Positions 52,306-61,882 are shown, counted from the stretch's first letter. The stretch: 64,000 bases of DNA from Salinivirgaceae bacterium (GCA_017527435.1 JAFXQB010000002.1:55312-119311), one strand, 5' to 3'. Numbers and translations are program-made. Notes: generated from the sequence alone by a model not told the origin.

Positions 52306-53729
52306 TGCTCAACCCTTTCGTATGCGCCCAAATCGGGCAGGCTGTCGCGCTCAACACCGTCCAAATCGAGCGGATAATCAATCAGATAGGCAGGATTGCC
52401 ACGGTCTTTTGCCGCCGACAGTGTGTCGAGACGGAAATCCCCTTCGGCGGGATTGACAAAGCGCGGCAAATCGGTTGGTGCCGACACAGTGTTTTTAAAC
52501 AGCGTGGTGTCGTCCATCACAAAGCGCGGGTCTACTTTCAGCAGGCAATTCTCGAACTGGAAATCAAATTGCGTATCATAGTCAAGTGCTTCATCTATCA
52601 TCAGTTCCGAAGCCAATGAGCCGTGAATGACGCTATTCGCAAAGTGCGCTTCAAGGTCATAAACGTGAAATTCATCGTCCCGCGTGTAATGGTTGTTAAT
52701 TACCAGCGACGGCATCAAATGGCGCGCCGCGTAGTTTACAAGCGTTGTATGCACAAAGTTGTATTTTCCTCCCAAAGTGAGCGCCGCAGCATAATAATCG
52801 CAATTGTAAATCAAAGTGTTATAAACATCAAGATTAGCCGTCTGCGCATAAATGCCCGAAATCGACATATTGGAAATCACCGTGTTCGAGAGCGTCAAGG
52901 TTGTCTCACCATCAACGTGATTGTCAATTTGAATGCCCTTGGTTCCGTTCTTGATTACAGCGTAATTAATTGTGTTTCCGCTACTTCCTGTCAAGAAATG
53001 GATATTGCCGAAATAATACTTGTTACCATTGATTTCGTACGAAGCCCCCCATTGTCCTGGCTTGTCAGTATAATACTCATCCAATCTATCGCCCTGAAAA
53101 ACAACAGGTTCATCTTTTGTGCCATTCACATGAAGCCGCCCTTCGACAATCAGGCTCGAATTGTTGTGAAAATAGATTTGAACACCAGCGTCAATATCGA
53201 GAGTGCAAAGAGTGTCCACCATCACCGAATTATATATAAGGTATGGCTTATCGTTCACCCAATGGGCATTGCCAATGAGCGAATCGTTCAAAAGGTGCAC
53301 GTCTTGTCCATATGCCATAAGTTTGACATCCTGCAAGTTACCATTGGTATTGAATTGAATTGAATCGAGAACAACAATAGGCGAATTGCTGTTTTGCGGA
53401 TCAATTGTCACTTCAACAAAAATGAAAGCGCTATCATTGCCGCGGATTTCAAGATTGTCAAGGCTGTTGGCCGCTACGCCATCGATATTGAGCCGATAGA
53501 AACCTTTGTCGGCCAGCGACACCGACGTACGAACAGCCTCTTTGTTGCGGTTGTAAACTCTGAACTGCTTTGTTACAGAGCCAATTGTGGTAAAAACGGT
53601 GTCGAATTTGACGGTGTCTGTCGAAAACTCAAGTCGCGCAGAAGGTGAATCAGTGAATTTGTCATTGTCATGACACGAAACGAGCACTACGCCACTCAAC
53701 AGCAGACCGCACAAATGGACTAGCCTCAT
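52302..53729 (-). CDS. Beta-helix lipoprotein with choice-of-anchor-like N-domain
   Basis: A 475-residue lipoprotein; lipobox VVLVSC (Cys19), followed by acidic residues. Residues 35-130 resemble an Ig-like strand domain (FTTIGSVTKQFRVYNRNKEAV). Residues 180-410 are a right-handed parallel beta-helix with short turns (LTLSNTVISNMSISGIYAQTANLDVYNTLIYNC, a repeated N..I.. pattern; key residues only). The C-terminus DRGNPAYLIDYPLDLDGVERDSLPDLGAYE is typical of choice-of-anchor Q proteins. Glycan-binding or lyase-like role likely, unproven. Overlaps the EEP gene. Confidence 0.8.
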   Translation of the reverse strand: MRLVHLCGLLLSGVVLVSCHDNDKFTDSPSARLEFSTDTVKFDTVFTTIGSVTKQFRVYNRNKEAVRTSVSLADKGFYRLNIDGVAANSLDNLEIRGNDSAFIFVEVTIDPQNSNSPIVVLDSIQFNTNGNLQDVKLMAYGQDVHLLNDSLIGNAHWVNDKPYLIYNSVMVDTLCTLDIDAGVQIYFHNNSSLIVEGRLHVNGTKDEPVVFQGDRLDEYYTDKPGQWGASYEINGNKYYFGNIHFLTGSSGNTINYAVIKNGTKGIQIDNHVDGETTLTLSNTVISNMSISGIYAQTANLDVYNTLIYNCDYYAAALTLGGKYNFVHTTLVNYAARHLMPSLVINNHYTRDDEFHVYDLEAHFANSVIHGSLASELMIDEALDYDTQFDFQFENCLLKVDPRFVMDDTTLFKNTVSAPTDLPRFVNPAEGDFRLDTLSAAKDRGNPAYLIDYPLDLDGVERDSLPDLGAYERVEQ

Positions 53730-53761
53730 AGCAATATTTTTTTGAACAGCGACAGGCTGAA

Positions 53762-56050
53762 TTACTCAGCCTCAACGCTTTGAATGAATGCCGTGTAAGT
53801 GTATTCGTTCTGCACTTTTGCGCCTGCAAGAAGCATGATAACCGGCCGCTCTGCACCGTCCTTTGCATGTATTGTTGTCTCTTTGCGGACACCAACAAAC
53901 TTACGTTTTTCGGGATGCAGCAGGTTCGTCATAAATTCATCTTCATCGGCAGTGTACTCACGGAACAGCATCTTGATGTTCTTGCCAAGTACCTCGGTGC
54001 GCGAGTAGCCCCAAAGCGTCTCTGCCGCACGGTTGAAGAACTCAACATCGCCCGACTGGTTGATGGTGACAATGGCATCGTGAGCGCCTTCGAGAGTTTT
54101 CTCGTTGCGTACTTTGACTTTTTCAATTTCTTGATACTGCGCCTTAACCTCACGACGGGCTTCAGCCAACTTGGTTTCCAAATCAGCTTCGCTATCCTTA
54201 AGTGCCTGCTCTTGTTTTTTAATTTGCTCGTTTTGTTGCTGAATAATCGTTTCCATGTTCTTTTGAGCAGTGATGTCATTGGCTATGGCCACAACCTTCG
54301 AGATTTCATCTTTTTCATTCATCACAGGCGTATAGGCAACGTCAAGCCATTTAACTTCACCACCCGATGTTGTCAGTCTCGACAGACCTCGGTACGACTG
54401 CCCAGCAATAATATTGTTCCAAGTTGTTTCAAACTCATTTTGTTCTTTATCAACCACAAAATTGAACACACTGTAATCTTTAAGTTCATCCTTGCTATAG
54501 CCGATGGTATCGATAAACATCTGGTTGCAGTCAACCAAACGTCCGCTCGGCGCATAATCAATGACAATATTTGAGTTATTGACAGCCTTAATCTTGTTCT
54601 CAAAATCGATATTCTTCTCTTGCTGTTCAGTTGTGTCCATGGCCAGAAGCAATATTTTGACCACAGTCTGCATGCTGTCGCGAACGCAAGAGAAAGTTGA
54701 CAGAGTCCAAATATCATGACCGCTCTTGGTGAGCAGTTTCATATATCCTTCATAGTGGTGCCCGCCCTTGACAAGTTCATCCCAAATCTCGTTGAACTGA
54801 TGGCGGTTTTTCTCGCTGATAAACATCGATATATGATGTCCGTCGACATCAGAATTCGATGAATAACCCATTTTTTTCAAGAATTTCAAATTGGCGTAAA
54901 CCAATATTCCGTTCAAGTCGAACTCGGCACGCATCATTGTGTGGTTCACCGAGTTGTTGAAACTGATGAACTCTTCGGCCTGCTTGGTGGCTTCTTCCTG
55001 AGTGGCCTGAAGCTCTTCCATATTCTGGCGCATCTCTTCTTCCTGTTGCGAAAGACGGTCGGCCTGTTCCTGCGAGTCGGCAAGCAGTTTTGTTGTGCGC
55101 ATATTGATTTTCACTGTCGATATGGTTGTGGCGATACTCTCGGCAACCTTCTCAACAAAGCTGATTACATATTCGGCAAACGGATGGAACGACGATAACT
55201 CAAGCACACCGTGAATTTCATCGTTAACCTTGAGCGGAACTATCAGCAACACTCGCGGATTGGCTTCACCCAAACCGGATGTCACTTCAATGTACTCTTC
55301 AGGCACTTCGTCCAGATAAATCGTGTTTTTCTCATATGCCGCGCGGCCAACAAGGCCTTCCGACAACTCAACCCGCTTTTGGCTGAATTTCTTACGCCCA
55401 TAGGCGAAATGCGCAATTAACTCAAAATGAGAATCTTCGGCAATCTCATCGTTCAAAATGAAGAATCCGCCCTGAACGGCACCAATGTACTCGCTCAACT
55501 GGCTAATCACTTCGAAAGCCAACTGATTGACATCGTTATTGTTATTACGCAAAATCTCACCGAATTTAGCCAATCCGCCAGCTGTCCAGTTGCGTTGCTC
55601 ATCTTCTTCCTTGCGCTTCATTTCTTCCTGTTTGTTGTGCTGAAGATTGTCGCGCAACTCAATCATAATGTTGCCTAAGGCATTGCCCTTTTCTGGCTCA
55701 TACTCGCTGTTCAAATTGCCCTTCGACAATTCTTCGGCGAAATTGAACAGTTTTTTCTGACTATTATCTTTGTATGTTTCAAGGTCGTAGAGTTTCTCAG
55801 CCACCCGATAGGTGTACTTCCCGGCAATCCAGCCAACAATAATAAACACTACCGGCAGCAAAGTCACTATCAACAAATGCGGATAGTCGGCATTCAGTTT
55901 GACAATGTTGCCAAGCGTGAAAATAAGGTCGCTTTCTTTAAGCGCAAAAATGTAAGCCACGACTGCTATAGCCGTTCCAACGCCGAAACCTATCAACGAA
56001 AACTGAAATACCGTGTTGGTTATATTCTTCTTAACTGAATTCTTTTTCAT
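53762..56050 (-). CDS. Membrane GAF/PAS sensor without an output domain
   Basis: A 762-residue protein: membrane segments at about 15-36 and 58-77, a HAMP-like linker and coiled coil to about 160, a GAF domain (about 165-320, with EGLVGRAAYEK, RVLLIVPLKVNDEIHGVLELSS), a coiled coil, and three PAS domains (about 375-490, 500-620 and 645-762; last one AHDAIVTINQSGDVEFFNRAAETLWGYSRTEVLG, key residues only). No kinase, GGDEF or methyl-accepting output is present, and the frame ends naturally after the last PAS. Output must come from a partner. The start 56050 gives the basic N-terminus MKKNSVKKN. Confidence 0.88.
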   Translation of the reverse strand: MKKNSVKKNITNTVFQFSLIGFGVGTAIAVVAYIFALKESDLIFTLGNIVKLNADYPHLLIVTLLPVVFIIVGWIAGKYTYRVAEKLYDLETYKDNSQKKLFNFAEELSKGNLNSEYEPEKGNALGNIMIELRDNLQHNKQEEMKRKEEDEQRNWTAGGLAKFGEILRNNNNDVNQLAFEVISQLSEYIGAVQGGFFILNDEIAEDSHFELIAHFAYGRKKFSQKRVELSEGLVGRAAYEKNTIYLDEVPEEYIEVTSGLGEANPRVLLIVPLKVNDEIHGVLELSSFHPFAEYVISFVEKVAESIATTISTVKINMRTTKLLADSQEQADRLSQQEEEMRQNMEELQATQEEATKQAEEFISFNNSVNHTMMRAEFDLNGILVYANLKFLKKMGYSSNSDVDGHHISMFISEKNRHQFNEIWDELVKGGHHYEGYMKLLTKSGHDIWTLSTFSCVRDSMQTVVKILLLAMDTTEQQEKNIDFENKIKAVNNSNIVIDYAPSGRLVDCNQMFIDTIGYSKDELKDYSVFNFVVDKEQNEFETTWNNIIAGQSYRGLSRLTTSGGEVKWLDVAYTPVMNEKDEISKVVAIANDITAQKNMETIIQQQNEQIKKQEQALKDSEADLETKLAEARREVKAQYQEIEKVKVRNEKTLEGAHDAIVTINQSGDVEFFNRAAETLWGYSRTEVLGKNIKMLFREYTADEDEFMTNLLHPEKRKFVGVRKETTIHAKDGAERPVIMLLAGAKVQNEYTYTAFIQSVEAE

Positions 56051-56254
56051 ATCGATACACCTATTGTAAAACGTAAAATTACAAACGTTCAAATTTAATA
56101 ATTTATCGATTGGTGATACATAAAAGTTGCAGATTGGGTGCAAAAGTTGTTCGATTACATCATAAACAATTGAGAGCCATAGGCTTTAAGCGACCAACTG
56201 CCGGCTATTGGCGGATTAATGACACGATTCCGCCGTCATTGTCTTGCCTGGCAA

Positions 56255-56292
56255 CAAAAAAAATCCCCGCCGGAAATGAATCCAACGGGGAT
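56255..56292 (-). terminator. Terminator of the OmpA-domain gene, minus strand
   Basis: atccccg (56263-56269) / cggggat (56286-56292), with an A run at 56256-56263 on the plus strand. Confidence 0.75.
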
Positions 56293-56309
56293 AACAATTA
56301 AAAATTCAA

Positions 56310-57329
56310 CTATTCAATCACAATAAACTCTGTCCGGCGGTTGCGTTCGCGATTTTCTTTGTCGATTGGTTCGGATGAGCCCTTGCCTTCGGTTTGCAAA
56401 CGGTCGGCGGCAACACCTGCCGAAATCAGATAATCGGCAGCCACCTTTGCGCGTTCAACCGACAGCTTCTGGTTGAATGCCGCCGTGCCGTCCGACGATG
56501 CGTGACCGACTATGCGCAGTTTCACATTCGGATGTTTTTGCAACATTGCAGCCAGTTCGTCGAGCACTTTCTTCGACGCGTCACTCAGTTTGGTCTGTGC
56601 GGCTTCGAATTGTGCGGCATTGAAATCTTTTTGGATAGCTTCAACCGTGTCGGCCGGAACCACAGTATCAACAACTGCCGGCACAACCGGCTCTGGCTCA
56701 ACAACTGCAGGCTGTTCCTTATTGCAACTACGCATCAATAAGATTATCAATATAATAATCAACAAAATAATCAATGGCAGCAACCACCAATTGCATTTTT
56801 TCTTTTTTGTATCTGTTGATTCGGTCGGTGCCGCAGCAACTGGCTCTGGTTCCTTTGCCGGTTCTGCGGCAGCAACAGGCTCAGCAGCCGGTGCTGCCAC
56901 TACAGCCGCCGCAATGGCATTTTTGTCGTATTCGAGCGTGAAACCACCTTTTTGGAATCCCTCAATCGGCTTGCACTCAACAACTTCAATGTCGTACTGC
57001 TTCACCCACTCGACAAGTTTGTCAAAATCTTCTTTCTGCCACAACTGCTGCATGGCCACTTTCTGACCGTCTTTCAAGGTCAGCAACTCGTCTTCTTTCT
57101 CAAAGAAGAACATCTCATAATTCGATTTCCCTTCAGTTGTCACAAACTTACCGGCATCATTGACATCAATAAAAATGGTGTCGCAACGATTGGCCGAGTT
57201 CAAACTGCCAGGAAATGCGGCATTAAGTTCGTCAAGCGTAACATCAGGATTGAGAATCAGATAGGCGTTGGCGATGCCCAAGGCCGTCCGGCTTTGAGCC
57301 TTTCCGTAAACTTTAACTTTATTAGACAT
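56310..57329 (-). CDS. OmpA-domain protein anchored in the inner membrane, with cytoplasmic N-domain
   Basis: A 339-residue protein without a signal peptide. Residues 1-135 are a soluble domain, then an Ala/Pro/Glu-rich spacer (140-175), a basic patch KKKKCN, one membrane segment (181-199) and a periplasmic linker. The OmpA_C-like peptidoglycan-binding domain is about 235-339, with LRIVGHASSDG, NQKLSVERAKVAADYL and NRERNRRTEFIVIE. The arrangement resembles MotB-like inner-membrane anchors more than porin OmpA. The N-domain probably meets a cytoplasmic partner. Alone in its unit. Confidence 0.85.
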   Translation of the reverse strand: MSNKVKVYGKAQSRTALGIANAYLILNPDVTLDELNAAFPGSLNSANRCDTIFIDVNDAGKFVTTEGKSNYEMFFFEKEDELLTLKDGQKVAMQQLWQKEDFDKLVEWVKQYDIEVVECKPIEGFQKGGFTLEYDKNAIAAAVVAAPAAEPVAAAEPAKEPEPVAAAPTESTDTKKKKCNWWLLPLIILLIIILIILLMRSCNKEQPAVVEPEPVVPAVVDTVVPADTVEAIQKDFNAAQFEAAQTKLSDASKKVLDELAAMLQKHPNVKLRIVGHASSDGTAAFNQKLSVERAKVAADYLISAGVAADRLQTEGKGSSEPIDKENRERNRRTEFIVIE

Positions 57330-57687
57330 AACTGTGTGATTTAGTGTTATTATTACAAGTAAAAAAGTTTTCCAACCGCCATCGGCAATGCCGCACCGTC
57401 ACTTGTTATCCGCCCCCTTGCCGAACTTAAACAGGAAGTATCGCCAATCATCTGACAATCATACCATAAACATAGATTTATTTTTCGACAAATGCAAATG
57501 TGGCTTTTTATGCAATGCGGCACTAAATAATATGCCGAAACACACATTGCGACAACAGCAAAAAAAAGTCGTTGACAAACACTTGCCAGCATCAAAATGC
57601 AACCACAAATCGCCATTGCAATAAACTATTGAATTTCAATACATAACATTCAACGCTCATTTTTTTTATTTTTTTTCGTCCGCACTC
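57330..57687. other. Intergenic stretch without a gene
   Basis: Between the OmpA-domain gene and the tRNA-Val promoter. Two overlapping small frames (57353-57616 minus, 57388-57624 plus) are not convincing. Only T-rich promoter-like sequence at the right end stands out. Confidence 0.6.
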
Positions 57688-57717
57688 TTGCTCGAATCAA
57701 AAATTGCCGTACATTTG
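57688..57717 (+). promoter_or_regulatory. Promoter of tRNA-Val
   Basis: TTG at 57688-57690, 19 bases, TACATTTG at 57710-57717. Starts 38 bases before the tRNA. Confidence 0.75.
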
Positions 57718-57755
57718 CAACGCTTTTGAGAGATAAAGCAACGAGTTCTTAAAAA

Positions 57756-57830
57756 GGGCGCTTAGCTCAGTTGGTTCAGAGCGTCTGCCTTACAAGCAGA
57801 GGGTCGGGGGTTCGAATCCCTCAGCGCCCA
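57756..57830 (+). tRNA. tRNA-Val (anticodon TAC)
   Basis: Seventy-five bases with a complete cloverleaf: acceptor stem gggcgct / agcgccc, D arm gctc...gagc, anticodon arm tctgc-cttacaa-gcaga (anticodon TAC) and T arm ggggg-ttcgaat-ccctc (one G-T pair). No CCA encoded. A terminator follows. Confidence 0.97.
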
Positions 57831-57832
57831 CT

Positions 57833-57864
57833 AAGCCTTGCAAATTTCATTGCAAGGCTTTTTT
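57833..57864 (+). terminator. Terminator after tRNA-Val
   Basis: aagccttgca (57833-57842) / tgcaaggctt (57851-57860), followed by T5. Confidence 0.88.
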
Positions 57865-57921
57865 GTTTCCGTTAATCACGCATTTGTAGTTACTTTGCCA
57901 TCGATTTAAAACAACAAGAAT

Positions 57922-58818
57922 ATGAAAACAACACTTTTAATATTGGCTGCCGGAATGGGTAGCCGCTATGGTGGGCTGAAGCAGCTCGACCACCTTGGAA
58001 CATCGGGCGAGACGATTATGGACTATTCGGTTTTTGATGCCGTGCGCGCCGGATTCGGCAAGGTGGTATTCGTCATCCGCCGCAGTTTTGAAGACGAGTT
58101 CCGCGACATGTTCATCAAAAAACTTGAAGGCAAAGTGGCCGTAGAGCTTGTCTATCAAGATTTGGAGAATATCCCGGCAGGATTCAGCATCCCCGCTGAA
58201 CGCACCAAACCATGGGGCACCGGGCACGCCATTCTGATGGCAAAAGATGTTATAAATGAACCTTTTGCGGTCATCAATGCGGACGACTTCTATGGCGCCG
58301 GTGCTTTTGAAGTGATGGCCAAATATCTGACCAATGGCGTCAAGGACACCGAATACGCGATGAACGGCTACCAGTTGAGCAAAACCCTGTCCGAATTTGG
58401 AACAGTTGCACGCGGAATCTGCTCAGTTGATGCCGACGGTTTCCTGACCGACATCAAAGAGCGCACCAGCATTGAACGCAAAAACGGCAAAATCATTTTC
58501 ACCGAAAACGACAAGGAAGTGGAACTCGACGAGAATGTGCCCGTATCGATGAACTTCTGGGGCTTCGCACCAAACCTTTTCAAACATCTCGAAGAGAAGT
58601 TTGTGACATTCCTAAAGGCCAACGCCGCTAACCCGAAATCGGAATTCTACATTCCGTTTGTGGTTGACGACCTGATGAAAGAAGGCAAGGTGAAGACCAA
58701 AGTGCTGCCCGCCAACGCAACATGGTTCGGCGTCACTTACAAGGAAGACCGCCCCGCAACAGTGGCCAAGATTGCCGAGCTTGTCAAACAAGGGCTCTAC
58801 CCGGAAAAACTTTGGTAA
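57922..58818 (+). CDS. Sugar nucleotidyltransferase-like protein
   Basis: A 298-residue NTP-transferase-fold protein. The nucleotide-binding signature is LAAGMGSRYGGLKQLD (residues 8-23), with INADDFYG as the metal Asp motif. Residues from about 60 differ from GlmU/RmlA: long insertions and GFSIPAERTKPWGTGHA. It may make a sugar nucleotide or transfer choline-like phosphates (the family includes LicC-like members). Alone with its terminator. Confidence 0.8.
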   Translation: MKTTLLILAAGMGSRYGGLKQLDHLGTSGETIMDYSVFDAVRAGFGKVVFVIRRSFEDEFRDMFIKKLEGKVAVELVYQDLENIPAGFSIPAERTKPWGTGHAILMAKDVINEPFAVINADDFYGAGAFEVMAKYLTNGVKDTEYAMNGYQLSKTLSEFGTVARGICSVDADGFLTDIKERTSIERKNGKIIFTENDKEVELDENVPVSMNFWGFAPNLFKHLEEKFVTFLKANAANPKSEFYIPFVVDDLMKEGKVKTKVLPANATWFGVTYKEDRPATVAKIAELVKQGLYPEKLW

Positions 58819-58842
58819 ACCGAATATTTACAACACGAAAAT

Positions 58843-58868
58843 GCCGTCATGCAAAGACGGCTTTTTTT
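58843..58868 (+). terminator. Terminator after the nucleotidyltransferase gene
   Basis: gccgtc (58843-58848) / gacggc (58856-58861), then T7. Confidence 0.85.
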
Positions 58869-58994
58869 GTGTCGCACATATAATATATAATGAAGATTTG
58901 CACCAGGAAGACGACGAGATATTAAATGGGAAAGCCGTGACGGTTTGTCCGAACTTTTTTGTTACTTTGTCATCATCAAAAAAAATATGGGAAA

Positions 58995-60035
58995 GTGAAC
59001 ATCGACTCAATTCGTTTCACAAACAAAATACTGCTGATTTTTGCGGTTGTGCTTGCGCTATACATTCTTAAAGTACTGTCATTCATTTTTGTACCATTGG
59101 CATTCGCATGTTTCTTCTCAATAATGTTCTTACCGTTTATGCGGTGGGCAACGCGAAAAAAACTACCAAAATATTTTTCACTCATCATTGTAATGGTGAT
59201 GATTGCCATTGCATTAGCATGCTCGTTCAAAGTTTTGGAACTGTCGGGAAGCGAGATTCTTGAAGGCCGCGCCGAGATGTACCAGCGGCTCGACGACAAA
59301 CTGGGCCGTGCAGTTGAGCCATACATCCAACTGTTTGAAATTGACGTTAAAAAAGACGAAGGAATAATCAAAGGCTTGGTTCACAACAGCGATGTGACCA
59401 AAGCTGTTGTGAGTCTTGTCGGCCCAGGACTCATCCACATCAAAAACTTCTGCACAACAGTGGCAATAACCTTGTTCCTGATGATACTGATCATGGCCGG
59501 CTCAATCAACTTCAAGCTGGTGATGCAGGAAACGCTCTTCTCGCGCCCCACGCAAGCCATGGACGTGTTTATGAAAATTGAAAGCGCAATATCAAAATTC
59601 CTATCGGTGAAGATTGGCACAAGCCTGATAACAGGCATCTGCTTCGGACTCGCTTGCTGGGCCTTTGGCGTAAGTTTTCCATTGCTTTGGGGCATCCTGG
59701 CTTTCGGCTTGAACTTCATCCATATGATTGGTTCAATAATCGTTACCATTGCCGTCTGTCTGATGGCTCTAATTGACATCGAGCATCCGGGGGTACTTAC
59801 TGCCGCCATAATCATATTTATCGGAATACAACTGCTAGTGGGCTCGGTACTTGAACCTATTTTTATGGGCAAATCATTCAAAATCAATATCGTAACCGTT
59901 CTACTAATGTTGCTTTTCTGGGGTTTCCTGTGGGGTATCGCTGGAATGATTCTGGCAGTACCGATGGCCGTGCTGATAAAAATTCTTTGTGAGCAGTTTG
60001 AGCACACCCAAGGCCTTGCCAGAATAATGAGTTAA
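58995..60035 (+). CDS. AI-2E family transporter
   Basis: A 346-residue inner-membrane protein with seven to eight membrane segments, basic in the loop RWATRKKLPKYF. Typical AI-2E family features: FVPLAFACFFSIMFLPF at the first hairpin, a large helical domain about 85-155, and C-terminal GILAFGLNFIHMIGSI, GSVLEPIFMGKSFKI and FWGFLWGIAGMILAVPMAVLIKI. Despite the name, members do many things, such as Na+/H+ exchange. ATG is lacking; GTG 58995 is chosen since TTG 58959 lies in the -7 region (TTACTTTG). Confidence 0.82.
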   Translation: MNIDSIRFTNKILLIFAVVLALYILKVLSFIFVPLAFACFFSIMFLPFMRWATRKKLPKYFSLIIVMVMIAIALACSFKVLELSGSEILEGRAEMYQRLDDKLGRAVEPYIQLFEIDVKKDEGIIKGLVHNSDVTKAVVSLVGPGLIHIKNFCTTVAITLFLMILIMAGSINFKLVMQETLFSRPTQAMDVFMKIESAISKFLSVKIGTSLITGICFGLACWAFGVSFPLLWGILAFGLNFIHMIGSIIVTIAVCLMALIDIEHPGVLTAAIIIFIGIQLLVGSVLEPIFMGKSFKINIVTVLLMLLFWGFLWGIAGMILAVPMAVLIKILCEQFEHTQGLARIMS

Positions 60036-60173
60036 GAGCGGGAATTTGACAAGCCGAACGAACAAAAGCTCGAGCGCCAAAAACATAACAGTTTGATTAA
60101 TTGCTTATTGCAATAACAACAGCAATAAATATCGGCCACAGAATTGTTTTTAAGTTAAAAAGTGCATTTTGTA

Positions 60174-60204
60174 TTTGCAAAAGCCGATATTGATTGTACC
60201 TTTG
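60174..60204 (+). promoter_or_regulatory. Promoter of tRNA-Lys
   Basis: TTTG (60174-60177), 19 bases, TACCTTTG (60197-60204): the textbook Bacteroidota promoter and the best in this window. Confidence 0.85.
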
Positions 60205-60228
60205 CAGCGCTTTTTCAGGAAAGCTCTT

Positions 60229-60301
60229 GAATCAGTAGCTCAGTAGGTAGAGCACATCCCTTTTAAGGATGGGGTCCTGGGTTCGAACCCCAGCTGGTTC
60301 A
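60229..60301 (+). tRNA. tRNA-Lys (anticodon TTT)
   Basis: Seventy-three bases. Acceptor stem gaatcag / ctggttc (one G-T pair), D arm gctc...gagc, anticodon arm catcc-cttttaa-ggatg with anticodon TTT, T arm ctggg-ttcgaac-cccag. No CCA encoded. Confidence 0.97.
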
Positions 60302-60308
60302 CACACAC

Positions 60309-60342
60309 AATCCTTCAAGTCGCTGATTTGAAGGATTTTTTT
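60309..60342 (+). terminator. Terminator after tRNA-Lys
   Basis: aatccttcaa (60309-60318) / ttgaaggatt (60328-60337), then T5. Confidence 0.9.
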
Positions 60343-60376
60343 ATTGCACCTACCCTATCCTTTAAAATTACACAAC

Positions 60377-60408
60377 AAAAAAAAGCCGACTCGGCTGAAT
60401 CGGCTTTT
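60377..60408 (-). terminator. Terminator of GH43 operon, minus strand
   Basis: aaaagccga (60381-60389) / tcggctttt (60400-60408), with an A run on the plus strand (60377-60384). It could end transcripts in both directions. Confidence 0.8.
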
Positions 60409-60430
60409 TACTATTTTGTGAATCACCAGA

Positions 60431-61882
60431 TTAATGGTTCTTCAAGTTCCATTTCGAGTTGTCGCTCTTCATATCGAACTTGCCAAGACCAACGGTGCTG
60501 TCGCCAGTCGATACCAGAACAACTTGGCCCTCAACGCCAGGTGCCTGTTTCGGCATCAGGCGGTAGGTCCCGTCAGTCAGTTGGTCGATGCGCCAGAGTT
60601 GTGTTTCAGCGCCGGTGTATTCTGATGCGATAACCTCGTAGTTCGGGGCTGCGGTCAGAGCGCGGTTAGTGCCTTCAATCACAATCTTGCAGTATGCACC
60701 ACCAAGGAAGCCTTCCTTCTCGGGAAGAGCCACAATGCTCCATTTCTGGTGCGGGCGGGTCATATAGTCGCCTGCGCGGACAGCAACATCGCCAGCAGGC
60801 CAAGTTGCCTGAACATCTTCAAGTTTCTGCGAAGCTACAGGCTTGATAGGTGTGGTGTCGTTTCCACGACCGAACCAGCCACGCATAGCCATTGGCATAC
60901 GAACAAAGTCAACAGCCAGTTCGAGAGCATAACCACGACGCTCCGACTCAATCTCGTAAACACCGTCTTTCAGCAGTTCGCCTGCATACGGCCAATCGTT
61001 CTTCCACAGCAGCGGACGGATAGCCAGTGTGCTGCGGCCTGCAAGGTCGAGGTCGGCTTCAAAGTGGCACGACATTTTCTCAACACCTTCTTCAACAATG
61101 TAGCGTCCGAAGTGGCCAGGGCCCATAACGCGGTCGTGAGCGGCAATCACCATACGGCCACCGCCTTGCAGCATATCGCGGCCCATATTGTCGAGATAAG
61201 GACCTGTCACTTTGCGTGAGCGACCTACTACAATATTATATGTAGAGTTGGCGCCGTCGCAGCAAGTACCGTGAGTACCAAGCAGATAGTACCAGCCGTT
61301 GTTGTACATCAAAGCAGAAGCTTCGCAGTCGATGGCAATATTGATGGCTTCGTTGCCTTCAACGCGTTTGCCGGTTTTGGGGTCAAGCTCAACCAGACGG
61401 ATGAATCCGAAATAGGTGCCGTACGACAGCCACAGACGGCCGTCGGTCGGGTCGAGAAGCAGACCTGCGTCGATAGCGTCGCAATCTTCATCATATTCCG
61501 ACGATGCAACTTCAATCTCTTCGCTGAACTTGAAATCAGGCGATTTTGGGTCGAGAGTTTTGTTCCACATTGTAACCACTTTGCCAGCGTGACCGCCGCC
61601 AAGACCACCACCTGTTTTGCTATAAGCAATCAGATAACGGTCGCCGATTTTGATGGCGTCAGGTGCTGCGCCGCCGCCCGGGCGCTCAGCGCCACCGTTC
61701 CAGGTCCAGCCGTCCTCTGAAATAAGACCGCCGCCGCCTGTTCCGAATGTGTAGTATTTGCCGTCGCATTCCATAATTGTCGACGGGTCGTGAATGAATG
61801 GTTTGCCAATCTGTGCGTTCGCATCTTTCGCCGCCAAGGCAACTGTGAGTGCGCAAACGCCTAATGTTATAATCGATTTCAT
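60431..61882 (-). CDS. Glycoside hydrolase family 43-like secreted protein
   Basis: A 483-residue exported protein; signal peptide 1-24 (ends DANAQ). The five-bladed propeller of GH43 is shown by FIHDPSTIMECDGKYYTFGTGG (catalytic-base Asp), DEDCDAIDAGLLLDPTDGRLWLSYGTYFG (pKa Asp in DAGL), DCEASALMYNNGWYYLLGTHGTCC (general-acid Glu in CEAS); key residues only. A C-terminal beta-trefoil-like part (about 350-483) resembles carbohydrate-binding RICIN domains. Substrate probably arabinan or xylan side chains. It is second in an operon with a secreted protein of unknown function. Confidence 0.85.
   Translation of the reverse strand: MKSIITLGVCALTVALAAKDANAQIGKPFIHDPSTIMECDGKYYTFGTGGGGLISEDGWTWNGGAERPGGGAAPDAIKIGDRYLIAYSKTGGGLGGGHAGKVVTMWNKTLDPKSPDFKFSEEIEVASSEYDEDCDAIDAGLLLDPTDGRLWLSYGTYFGFIRLVELDPKTGKRVEGNEAINIAIDCEASALMYNNGWYYLLGTHGTCCDGANSTYNIVVGRSRKVTGPYLDNMGRDMLQGGGRMVIAAHDRVMGPGHFGRYIVEEGVEKMSCHFEADLDLAGRSTLAIRPLLWKNDWPYAGELLKDGVYEIESERRGYALELAVDFVRMPMAMRGWFGRGNDTTPIKPVASQKLEDVQATWPAGDVAVRAGDYMTRPHQKWSIVALPEKEGFLGGAYCKIVIEGTNRALTAAPNYEVIASEYTGAETQLWRIDQLTDGTYRLMPKQAPGVEGQVVLVSTGDSTVGLGKFDMKSDNSKWNLKNH

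Noticed and set aside
57353..57616. 87-codon minus-strand frame upstream of the OmpA-domain gene
   Set aside because: Cys-rich random-looking sequence, overlapped by another frame on the other strand, with no family features.
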